A stretch of DNA of 64,000 bases from Gammaproteobacteria bacterium (lineage in GTDB: Bacteria > Pseudomonadota > Gammaproteobacteria > SZUA-229), in contig JAOUKV010000011.1 in NCBI GenBank assembly GCA_029882355.1, positions 31,861 through 95,860 of the forward strand. The letters run 5' to 3'. Position 1 is the stretch's first letter. Each line of letters begins with the position of its first letter. The notes beneath the pieces are model-generated. The model did no database searches. It saw only the letters and a list, made by a program, of their open reading frames with translations, and was not told where the DNA came from. The position numbers and the translations under genes are program-made. Of this stretch, positions 56,710 through 64,000 are shown one piece after another.

Positions 56710-56731
56710 TTCAGATTCAGAGGCAATTGAC

Positions 56732-59443
56732 ATGCGTACAATGAATTACAAATTAATGGCTTTCATCATGACAGCCTCCATTCTAAATTTTGGCTGTGCC
56801 GGAGACGACGTGCTGTCAGCCAGCGGCTCAAATCAAAACTCTGGTGTTGTATCACAGAAGAATTTTAATATTTCAGCTAGCGACATCGCCCCTGAGGTTT
56901 TTAATGGCTCCTCATTCACCTATGCAGAAGTTACTATTACAGCCTCAATTGGTGACCGTTACAACCAGACTTTAACTGATTCACATACGATCTATTTTGC
57001 TACTGAATATGGTCTGATTGATCCAAGCTGTATAACTATAAACGGAACCTGTGAAGTCACATGGAAAACATCAGGCACTACTGGCTTTCCTGCGAATGAC
57101 ATCGCCGGTCCTGCTGTAGGCTCACCAGGCAACACCATCATTGCTTACACATTCGGCGAAGAATCTTTTACCGATCTTAACGGTAATGGGTTTTACGACG
57201 ATCCTGATGGTGGTTTTATAGATCTTCAAGAGCCGTATATTGACGTCGGTAATAATGGTTTCTATGACATATTGACTGACATTGTTATTGATACGGTCAA
57301 TGGTAATGATCTGTCTGGCAACAATGCACAACACGATTATAATGATTCATTTTTTAATGGCCCAGGATGCCTTCACTCTGTAAATTGCAGCCTCACAGTA
57401 GCATCGGCCATGGTATGGGATACCACACTTCTCAAACTTGATGGCGGCACAGTAGCAACGTTTAATGTTGGCGGCAATGTTGCCGGACTGACTGGCACTG
57501 TAGAACTACAAAATAATGGTGGTGACACATTAGCGGTTAGTGCTAATGGTGCCTTCACCTTTGCAACCCCTATTGATAATTTAACCAGTCACAATGTCAC
57601 AATATTAACCCAACCAGCAGGACAAACATGTTCAGTCACTGGTGGCAATGGCACAGTTGATGGTGTAGATGTCACCAATGTAGCTGTGGACTGTGTAAAC
57701 AACTATAGCGTTGGAGGTAATATCGCTGGGCTAATCGGTACTGTATCACTTCAAAATAACCTTGGTGACACTTTGGCTGTTAGCGCCAATGGTGCATTCA
57801 CCTTTGCAACGCCCTTACCTGCCGATGGTTTAACTACCTACGATGTAACGATAGCGTTAGCAGATCAGCCAGCGGGGCAGAATTGTACCGTCACCAATCC
57901 TAGCGGTACAATGCCTGCAGCCAACGTGACAACTGTAGCGGTTACTTGTACAAGCTTCCCTTACACTATTGGTGGTACGACTGTTGGATTAGCAGGTAAC
58001 CTGGTACTACAAAATAATGGTGGTGATAACCTTACGGTTACCACTAACAACTTCACCTTTGCAACGCCGGCTGTCACTGCTGATGCTTATAGTGTGACTA
58101 TATTGACCCAACCTGTTGGACAAATATGCTCATTCGATAGTGGCGCAACCGGTGTCGTGGTTGATACCAACATAACGACTGTGGCTATCAGCTGTATTAA
58201 TCAGCTGTATAGTGTTGGCGGTATCATTAGTGGGGCAACTGGTAGTATGAGTTTGGCGATTAATGGTAACTTTGAGGTCTTTAACCTTGTAGGCACCAAT
58301 CCCTTTACTTTCGCAACAACTCTGCCAGACCTCACACCGTACACCGTGACCGTGCAAACCCCTCCCACCGGGCAGGTGTGCACCGTCACCAATGGTACAG
58401 GTACTATATCTGGAGCCCCTGTAGGAAATGTAAGTATAAGCTGCGCCAGTAACCTGTTTACCATTGGCGGCACTATATCTGGTCTACTAGACAGTGTGAC
58501 ACTGCAAAATAATCTGGGGGACAACCTGATTATCGGCACCCCTGGTACCAGTGCCTTCACCTTTGCAACACCCATAGTAGATGGCAATGCATACTCTGTA
58601 ACGGTGCTAACACAGCCGGCAGGTCAAAACTGCGTAGTAACAGGAGGAGTCGGTACGGTAGCCACTGCCAACGTTACTGGTGTAGGTGTTGCATGCACTA
58701 ATCTACCATTCAATATAGGTGGTACTGTAAGCGGGCTAACCGGTAGTATTACACTACAAAACAATGGTGGTGATGACCTTCTACTTAGTGCGAATGCCCC
58801 TTACAGCTTTGTAACACAAATTGATAATGGTTCTACCTATAATGTAACAATCCTTACTCAACCAGCGGGACAGCTATGTAGCGTCGCGAATCCTACCGGT
58901 ACCGTAATTGGTGCTAACGTAACCAATGTAAACGTTAGCTGCCAGACACTCTATACCGTTGGCGGCACGGTCGCGGGTTTAGCTGGCGGTAGTGTGGAAC
59001 TTCTAAATAATGGTGGTGATAACCTGGTAGTTTCGGCTAATGGCGGTTTCACTTTTGCAACGGGGCTGCTAGATACCGCAGCCTACAATGTAACAGTTCT
59101 CAATCATCCAGCAGGACAAACATGTACCGTCACAGCGCCTAGTGGAAATATTACTACGGCCAATGTAAGCAATGTAACTGTCACCTGTGTGGACAACACC
59201 ATCGGCGGAACCATTACAGGGCTAGTTGGTAACGTAACATTGCAAAATAATCTGGGAGACGACCTTACAATTTTAGGCCCTGTTGCAACCGGACCCTTTG
59301 TCTTTGCAACACCATTAAATAATGGTGCGACGTATAGTGTTACTGTATTAACTCAACCATTAACAGCTGAAGTTTGCACTGCAACGGTCAACACTGGCAC
59401 AGCCACTGCGCCAGTCACTACCGTCGCTGTCGACTGTATATAA
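56732..59443 (+). CDS. Secreted or lipid-anchored repeat protein in the pil operon
   Basis: 903 residues, 22 bp after pilQ and before a terminator, so probably the last gene of the pil operon. The N-terminus is a signal peptide with a weak lipobox (ILNFGC, Cys22). Residues ~45-240 hold an Ig-like region with a Cys pair (CITINGTC) and calcium-site-like loops (DLNGNGFYDD, DVGNNGFYD). From residue 244 to the end there are eight tandem ~82-residue beta-rich repeats, each with a GG(T/N)xxGLxG start, LQNN(G/L)GD, FTFAT, and two cysteines. There is no C-terminal anchor. Similar repeats occur in exported proteins of many bacteria without assigned function. A pilus-associated or surface adhesive role is a guess from context. 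Confidence 0.8.
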   Translation: MRTMNYKLMAFIMTASILNFGCAGDDVLSASGSNQNSGVVSQKNFNISASDIAPEVFNGSSFTYAEVTITASIGDRYNQTLTDSHTIYFATEYGLIDPSCITINGTCEVTWKTSGTTGFPANDIAGPAVGSPGNTIIAYTFGEESFTDLNGNGFYDDPDGGFIDLQEPYIDVGNNGFYDILTDIVIDTVNGNDLSGNNAQHDYNDSFFNGPGCLHSVNCSLTVASAMVWDTTLLKLDGGTVATFNVGGNVAGLTGTVELQNNGGDTLAVSANGAFTFATPIDNLTSHNVTILTQPAGQTCSVTGGNGTVDGVDVTNVAVDCVNNYSVGGNIAGLIGTVSLQNNLGDTLAVSANGAFTFATPLPADGLTTYDVTIALADQPAGQNCTVTNPSGTMPAANVTTVAVTCTSFPYTIGGTTVGLAGNLVLQNNGGDNLTVTTNNFTFATPAVTADAYSVTILTQPVGQICSFDSGATGVVVDTNITTVAISCINQLYSVGGIISGATGSMSLAINGNFEVFNLVGTNPFTFATTLPDLTPYTVTVQTPPTGQVCTVTNGTGTISGAPVGNVSISCASNLFTIGGTISGLLDSVTLQNNLGDNLIIGTPGTSAFTFATPIVDGNAYSVTVLTQPAGQNCVVTGGVGTVATANVTGVGVACTNLPFNIGGTVSGLTGSITLQNNGGDDLLLSANAPYSFVTQIDNGSTYNVTILTQPAGQLCSVANPTGTVIGANVTNVNVSCQTLYTVGGTVAGLAGGSVELLNNGGDNLVVSANGGFTFATGLLDTAAYNVTVLNHPAGQTCTVTAPSGNITTANVSNVTVTCVDNTIGGTITGLVGNVTLQNNLGDDLTILGPVATGPFVFATPLNNGATYSVTVLTQPLTAEVCTATVNTGTATAPVTTVAVDCI
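57461..59440 (+). repeat. Eight tandem ~82-codon coding repeats
   Basis: Repeat units begin at 57461, 57704, 57962, 58208, 58457, 58709, 58952 and 59195, in register with the reading frame, lengths 81-86 codons. Shared elements are LQNNGGD-type turns, FTFAT strands and a paired Cys (QxC ... VxC) per unit. Unit 4 lacks LQNN and is the most divergent. DNA identity between units is only moderate, so the array is old, not a recent expansion. Confidence 0.9.
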
Positions 59444-59463
59444 TCAATAAATCAGAAAAACAG

Positions 59464-59492
59464 AAAAAGGCGGTCATTTTGGTCGCCTTTTT
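59464..59492 (+). terminator. Rho-independent terminator after the pil operon
   Basis: AAAAAGGCG (59464-59472) pairs with CGCCTTTTT (59484-59492) around an 11-nt loop, 20 nt after the repeat-protein stop. Confidence 0.85.
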
Positions 59493-59560
59493 CTTTATCT
59501 CAGCTTTTTAACTCACAAATAGTTGCGCCTCGTAAGATGAAAAGTTAGGCTCTTACGTTC

Positions 59561-60085
59561 ATGAAAACACATTCCAACATCTTCCTAATCGGCCCTATGG
59601 GCGCTGGCAAAACTACTATTGGACGTCAACTGGCTCGTCGTCTTCATATGGATTTTTACGACAGTGATCGCATTATAGAAGAACGCACTGGTGTGGATAT
59701 TCCGCTGATTTTCGAAAAAGAAGGTGAAGCAGGATTTCGTCAACGTGAATCGGCTGTTATCGACGAATTCACCCGGAAAAATCCTATTTTGCTGGCTACC
59801 GGTGGTGGTGTGGTTTTAGATGAAAATAATCGACGACGTCTAAAATCTCGTGGTACGGTGTTTTATTTAAGCAGTGATCTGAAATCTTTGCTGGAACGCA
59901 CGCACAAGGATAAGAATCGCCCTTTGCTGCACGGTGAAGAACCAGCCGAGGTTATTCTTAGCCGTCTGATTGAACAGCGTGATCCACTCTATCGGGAAAC
60001 CGCTGATTATATTGTTGATACCAGCAATGACTCGCTACGCCACGTAATACAAGTTATTATTGGACATCTCGATATTTCCGAATAA
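59561..60085 (+). CDS. aroK: Shikimate kinase
   Basis: 174 residues: Walker A IGPMGAGKTTIGRQLA, the shikimate-binding DSDRIIEERTGVDIPLIFEKEGEAGFRQRE, ATGGGVVLDENNR and the lid NRPLLHG. It phosphorylates shikimate in the chorismate pathway that feeds trpE at the other end of the window. A 7-bp inverted repeat (59531-59537 and 59551-59557) lies just ahead of the ATG with the likely ribosome site in its loop. aroB follows 19 bp later. Confidence 0.96.
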   Translation: MKTHSNIFLIGPMGAGKTTIGRQLARRLHMDFYDSDRIIEERTGVDIPLIFEKEGEAGFRQRESAVIDEFTRKNPILLATGGGVVLDENNRRRLKSRGTVFYLSSDLKSLLERTHKDKNRPLLHGEEPAEVILSRLIEQRDPLYRETADYIVDTSNDSLRHVIQVIIGHLDISE

Positions 60086-60104
60086 ACAATGCTGAAGAAA
60101 CACC

Positions 60105-61196
60105 ATGGCTGAATACTCTACACTCAAGGTTGACCTGGGTGACCGTAGTTACCCGATATATATTGGTCAAAACCTGCTCGATCAAGCCGATATTCTAAAA
60201 AAACACATTCCTGGCAACAGTGCCTTAATTGTTACCAATGAAATCGTTGCTCCGCTGTATTTGAAAAAAGTTGAAGCCCTGCTGGATGGTATACGCTTCG
60301 AGAGCGTAATTTTACCCGATGGTGAACAATACAAAAATCTCAATGTACTCAACACGATTTTTGATGCATTACTAACTCATCATATGGATCGAAACACCAC
60401 GATTATCGCTCTAGGTGGCGGTGTTGTTGGCGATATGGCGGGCTTTGCTGCGGCCAGTTATCAACGTGGTGTACACCTGATTCAAATACCCACAACCCTG
60501 CTCTCTCAGGTGGATTCATCGGTCGGTGGTAAAACTGGCGTTAATCACCCTCTGGGGAAAAATATGATCGGTGCCTTCTACCAGCCACGCGCGGTGATCG
60601 CCGATACCAACACGTTAAATACGCTGGATGATCGCCAATTGAGCTCAGGCCTTGCCGAAGTCATCAAATACGGCTTAATAAAAAATGCTAACTTTTTTGA
60701 CTGGATTGAGCAGAATATGGATGCGCTGCTGCAACGTGAACCTAAAGCACTGGCTTATGCCATTGAGGTCTCGTGCCAGACCAAAGCTGATGTCGTCGCT
60801 GCCGATGAAAAAGAAAGCGGTCAACGCGCCCTGCTCAATCTTGGCCACACTTTTGGTCACGCCATCGAAACCGGTATGGGTTACGGTGAATGGCTGCACG
60901 GTGAAGCCGTTGGTGCGGGTATGTGCATGGCAGCAAAAATGTCCGCTTTGTTAGGCTGGTTCAGTAATGAACAGGTCAAAAAAACTATTTCAATCATGAA
61001 GCACGCAAAACTCCCCACTACCGCACCAGAGAGCATGGATGAAAAACAGTTTCTTGATTTAATGTCGGTCGATAAAAAAGTGCTTGATGGTGTACTGCGT
61101 CTTATTTTATTAAAGAGTATCGGCGATGCTGTCGTCACCAGCGATTACAGCAAACAGCAACTGGCTGAAGCCATTAAACTTGCTTACACGGATTAA
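60105..61196 (+). CDS. aroB: 3-dehydroquinate synthase
   Basis: 363 residues with the NAD- and zinc-binding features of AroB: ILPDGEQYKNL, IIALGGGVVGDMAGFAAASYQRGVHLIQIPTTLLSQVDSSVGGKTGVNHPLGKNMIGAFYQP, GLAEVIKYGLI, LLNLGHTFGHAIETG (zinc His) and WLHGEAVGAGM. It makes the first carbocycle of the shikimate pathway. It is in operon with aroK and runs into dgt 18 bp on. Confidence 0.97.
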   Translation: MAEYSTLKVDLGDRSYPIYIGQNLLDQADILKKHIPGNSALIVTNEIVAPLYLKKVEALLDGIRFESVILPDGEQYKNLNVLNTIFDALLTHHMDRNTTIIALGGGVVGDMAGFAAASYQRGVHLIQIPTTLLSQVDSSVGGKTGVNHPLGKNMIGAFYQPRAVIADTNTLNTLDDRQLSSGLAEVIKYGLIKNANFFDWIEQNMDALLQREPKALAYAIEVSCQTKADVVAADEKESGQRALLNLGHTFGHAIETGMGYGEWLHGEAVGAGMCMAAKMSALLGWFSNEQVKKTISIMKHAKLPTTAPESMDEKQFLDLMSVDKKVLDGVLRLILLKSIGDAVVTSDYSKQQLAEAIKLAYTD

Positions 61197-61214
61197 GGTC
61201 GCCTTCGTACCATT

Positions 61215-62399
61215 ATGGAACATACTTACTCAGGCAGTCTCACCCCCTACGCATGCAATGATAAAAAATCATTGGGGCGTTTGTTCGAAGAAGAAACACC
61301 GATTTACCGCAACAACTACCAGAGGGACCGCGACCGTATCATCCATTCGGCGGCTTTTCGTCGACTGGAATATAAAACTCAGGTTTTTGTCAATCACGAA
61401 GGCGATTTATTTCGTACACGTTTAACGCATTCACTGGAAGTCGCGCAAATTGCACGCAGCATTGCGCGTGAACTCGGCTTACATGAAGATCTGGCCGAGG
61501 CCATCGCACTGGCTCACGATTTAGGTCACACACCTTTTGGTCACGCCGGTCAGACAGCGCTCAATCAATGCATGAAAGATTACGGCGGTTTTGAACATAA
61601 TTTACAATCACTACGCGTGGTCGATAAGCTTGAGCAAAAATATGCCGACTTTGCTGGCCTCAATCTCACTTTTGAAACCCGCGAAGGCATACTCAAACAT
61701 TGTTCACAGGCAAACGCTAACGAACTGGGCGCAGTAGGTCAACGCTTTCTTGATAAAACTCAGGCCAGCCTTGAAGCCCAACTCACCGATCTATCCGATG
61801 AAACTGCTTACAATAATCACGATGTTGATGACGGCCTGCGTTACGGACTTATTAGTATCGATGATTTACTCAAGATTGAATTATTTAGGCAGCAACACGA
61901 CATTGTTATCAAACGTTACCCCAGCATCAATGATCGCCAGATAATTCATGAAGTGATTCGACGCATGATTAATGTCATGGTGGTTGATTTAATCGATACA
62001 TCACGTAGCAATATTCAAAATATCAACCCAAAAAGCATTGAGGATATTCGCAATCAAAATAATCCAACCATGGCTTTTAGTGATGCCATGTGCGAACAAA
62101 AATTAGAACTCAAACAGTTTCTACGTAAAAATTTATATCAACACTATCGAGTTCACAGGATGAGCATGAAGGCCTGCGCCATTATTGAAGCACTGTTTGA
62201 TGCCTTCATGAATGACCCTCGAATTTTACCTACCGAAGCACTAGAGCATTGCCAGAAACTGAAAGATAGCAGTAGTCAGGAAGGCATGGCACGAGGCGTT
62301 GCTGACTATATTGCTGGCATGACAGACCGTTATGCTATTGTTGAATACGAGAGAATCTTTAACCCCAGACAATTATCCTTCGTCAATTTAATCCCTTAG
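61215..62399 (+). CDS. dgt: Deoxyguanosinetriphosphate triphosphohydrolase-like protein
   Basis: 394-residue HD-domain dNTPase: [44 protein letters not shown] supplies the first His, and [22 protein letters not shown] the HD pair; [16 protein letters not shown] and [17 protein letters not shown] are also conserved. The length and lack of an extended insert place it in the Dgt-like group 2 rather than the E. coli 505-residue Dgt. It cleaves dNTPs to nucleoside and triphosphate, limiting nucleotide pools. It lies between aroB and dnaG. Confidence 0.92.
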   Translation: MEHTYSGSLTPYACNDKKSLGRLFEEETPIYRNNYQRDRDRIIHSAAFRRLEYKTQVFVNHEGDLFRTRLTHSLEVAQIARSIARELGLHEDLAEAIALAHDLGHTPFGHAGQTALNQCMKDYGGFEHNLQSLRVVDKLEQKYADFAGLNLTFETREGILKHCSQANANELGAVGQRFLDKTQASLEAQLTDLSDETAYNNHDVDDGLRYGLISIDDLLKIELFRQQHDIVIKRYPSINDRQIIHEVIRRMINVMVVDLIDTSRSNIQNINPKSIEDIRNQNNPTMAFSDAMCEQKLELKQFLRKNLYQHYRVHRMSMKACAIIEALFDAFMNDPRILPTEALEHCQKLKDSSSQEGMARGVADYIAGMTDRYAIVEYERIFNPRQLSFVNLIP

Positions 62400-62442
62400 G
62401 CATTAATAAGCTTGATATTTATTCAGGCAATTTTTATCAATT

Positions 62443-64000
62443 ATGGCTGGACGTATCCCACAAAACTTTATTGACGATCTGGTCACTCGTGCTGACATCA
62501 TCGAGATTGTTAATGCGCGCGTGCCGTTAAAAAAGAAAGGCAAAGAATATACCGCCTGCTGCCCCTTCCATAACGAAAAAACACCTTCGTTTACGGTCAG
62601 TGATAACAAGCAGTTTTATCATTGTTTTGGCTGTGGCGCTCATGGCACAGCACTCGGCTTCATCATGGAGTATGAAAACCTCGACTTTGTTGACGCAGTC
62701 GAAGCACTTGCGGCTGAATACAATCTAGATGTACCCAGAGAAAGCGGCCACTTTAATCAATCTGAAAGCAAAGATACCAAACAACCACTGTACGATATTC
62801 TAGAAAAATCTTCAGAACTATTTAAACAACAGTTAAAGACTTCTGACAAAGCGGTTAAGTATTTACAGCAACGCGGCCTTAGTGGCGAAATTGCTAAAAC
62901 TTATCAGATTGGTTATGCGCCAGATGGCTGGAATTTTTTAACAGACAATTTGGGGAAAGATAAAACCACTATTGACTCACTAATTGCCACCGGCTTATTA
63001 GTCAGCAAAGATGATGGCAAGCAATATGACCGCTTCCGTGATCGCATTATTTTCCCCATTACTGACAGGCGTGGTCACATCATAGGCTTTGGTGGCCGAG
63101 TTATCGATCAGGGTGAACCCAAATATCTCAACTCGCCTGAAAACACCGTTTTCCATAAAGGGCAGGAACTGTACGGTTTATACGAAGCACGCAAAACAGT
63201 TCGCAATCTTGAGCAGCTTATTATTGTTGAGGGTTACATGGACGTAGTTGCTTTAGCGCAACATGGTGTTAATTACGCCATCGCATCTCTGGGCACGGCA
63301 ACTACCAGCGAACAGTTACAACGCGCCTTCCGCACTGTTAGAAAAATTATTTTCTGTTACGACGGTGACCAGGCGGGTAAAAAAGCGGCGTGGCGTGCTT
63401 TGGAAAATGCCCTGCCTTTATTACGTGATGGCTTTGAAGCAAAGTTCCTTTTTTTGCCTGACGGTGAAGACCCTGACTCAGTTATTAGAAATGAAGGTAA
63501 AGAAAAATTTGAACACCGTTTAAGCAATGCCAAACCACTTTCAGAATTTTTATTCGATCATCTTTCTGAAGATCTAAATCTGGATAGCTCGGAAGGAAAA
63601 TCATCACTCACTGAAAAGGCAAAACCATTATTAAGCAAACTCCCCGATAGTGTATTTAAAGATTTGCTTTACCAGGAACTGGCATCACTCACCGGCCTCA
63701 ATGCCGATAAATTACAAACATCTACGCCTGACAACGCCGTTAAAAAAACCACTCTTTCATCAACTAAAAGATCAAACCGTGAAATTAAACTTAGCGCTAC
63801 TCGTGATGCTATCGCTTTAATATTGCAAGTACCATCTCTGGCACTTGAGGTTCAAGTTCCTGATAGTTTCAAACATTCTGAGATACAGGGTCTGCCTCTA
63901 TTACACGAAATATATACACTTATCATTAACCATCAAGATATTACACCCTCTGCCCTGATCGAGCGTTGGCGCGAGAATGATGCATTCGCTGCTCTTCAAA
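62443..64000 (+). CDS. dnaG: DNA primase, N-terminal ~519 codons (runs off the right edge)
   Basis: Begins at ATG 62443 (MAGRIPQNFIDDLVTRADI) and is open to the window end. The zinc-binding domain (~1-100) has CPFHNEKTPSFTVSDNKQFYHCFGCGAHG; the RNA polymerase domain follows with YQIGYAPDGW, FGGRVIDQGEPKYLNSPENTVFHKG and the Toprim motifs IVEGYMDVVALAQHG and YDGDQAGKKAAWRAL. The end of the frame, past ~430, is the start of the helicase-binding region. It should synthesise primers for DnaB-driven replication. In related genomes it usually follows rpsU-yqeY, here 15 kb away. Confidence 0.95.
   Translation, partial: MAGRIPQNFIDDLVTRADIIEIVNARVPLKKKGKEYTACCPFHNEKTPSFTVSDNKQFYHCFGCGAHGTALGFIMEYENLDFVDAVEALAAEYNLDVPRESGHFNQSESKDTKQPLYDILEKSSELFKQQLKTSDKAVKYLQQRGLSGEIAKTYQIGYAPDGWNFLTDNLGKDKTTIDSLIATGLLVSKDDGKQYDRFRDRIIFPITDRRGHIIGFGGRVIDQGEPKYLNSPENTVFHKGQELYGLYEARKTVRNLEQLIIVEGYMDVVALAQHGVNYAIASLGTATTSEQLQRAFRTVRKIIFCYDGDQAGKKAAWRALENALPLLRDGFEAKFLFLPDGEDPDSVIRNEGKEKFEHRLSNAKPLSEFLFDHLSEDLNLDSSEGKSSLTEKAKPLLSKLPDSVFKDLLYQELASLTGLNADKLQTSTPDNAVKKTTLSSTKRSNREIKLSATRDAIALILQVPSLALEVQVPDSFKHSEIQGLPLLHEIYTLIINHQDITPSALIERWRENDAFAALQ

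Noticed and set aside
56732..59443. CRISPR or DNA-level satellite explanation for the repeated tract behind pilQ
   Set aside because: The periodicity is ~246 bp, in frame, with degenerate DNA and conserved protein motifs, so it is a protein repeat.

Overview
The window looks like a chromosomal segment of a free-living, autotrophic gammaproteobacterium, probably a sulfur oxidiser of the Chromatiales/Thiotrichales type. The reasons are a complete form II RuBisCO locus (cbbR, cbbM, cbbQ, cbbO), small c-type haem proteins, a rhodanese sulfurtransferase, outer-membrane beta-barrels, and gene orders familiar from Pseudomonas and relatives (rpe-gph-trpE, trpGDC next to crp and an OsmC gene, ftsYEX-rpoH facing M16 peptidases-rsmD-coaD, pilMNOPQ-aroKB facing mrcA). 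Base composition is moderate, a little under half G+C by eye. I see no tRNA, rRNA, IS element, prophage or CRISPR array; the window is mostly core genome with a few accessory genes.

Layout. 1-8.2 kb: a DUF885 fragment, OsmC, crp, then a leftward rpe-gph-trpE-(TIGR03790)-trpG-trpD-trpC string with an apparent trp leader peptide ahead of trpE. 8.3-11.2 kb: a membrane protein, cytochrome c553, a DUF3187 protein and dusA. 11.3-17.9 kb: a three-gene signalling cluster (HD-GYP response regulator, membrane histidine kinase, large Hpt/REC/PAS/GAF hybrid kinase). 18.1-21.0 kb: GspA/ExeA-GspB and a pseudouridine synthase. 21.0-27.6 kb: the CO2-fixation locus and a DUF3365 haem protein. 27.6-34.7 kb: sulfurtransferase, an RsgA-type GTPase, FadL-type and general porins, a small unknown protein and gamma-glutamyltransferase. 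34.8-42.8 kb: ferredoxin, coaD, rsmD and paired M16 peptidases leftward, then ftsY-ftsE-ftsX-rpoH rightward. 42.8-48.8 kb: an outer-membrane protein, bioC-bioH, plsY, tsaD, rpsU-yqeY-hemE. 48.8-64 kb: mrcA, pilMNOPQ plus a 903-codon repeat protein, aroK-aroB, dgt and the first part of dnaG.

Regulation stands out. (1) An 18-codon leader peptide ending His-Trp-Arg-Trp lies before trpE, and its coding sequence can form about 17 base pairs with the trpE ribosome-binding site; no U-tract terminator is visible, which suggests translational control. (2) Two near-identical CATAAG-N6-CTTATG palindromes lie before cbbM and before cbbQO, at almost the same distance (53-54 nt) from -10-like hexamers, so CbbR probably drives both units separately across a strong terminator. 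(3) A perfect CIRCE element lies before rpoH, implying HrcA control of the heat-shock sigma factor. (4) A hairpin followed by nine T residues lies in the rpsU leader. The least explained coding feature is the secreted or lipid-anchored protein behind pilQ with eight tandem ~82-residue repeats.
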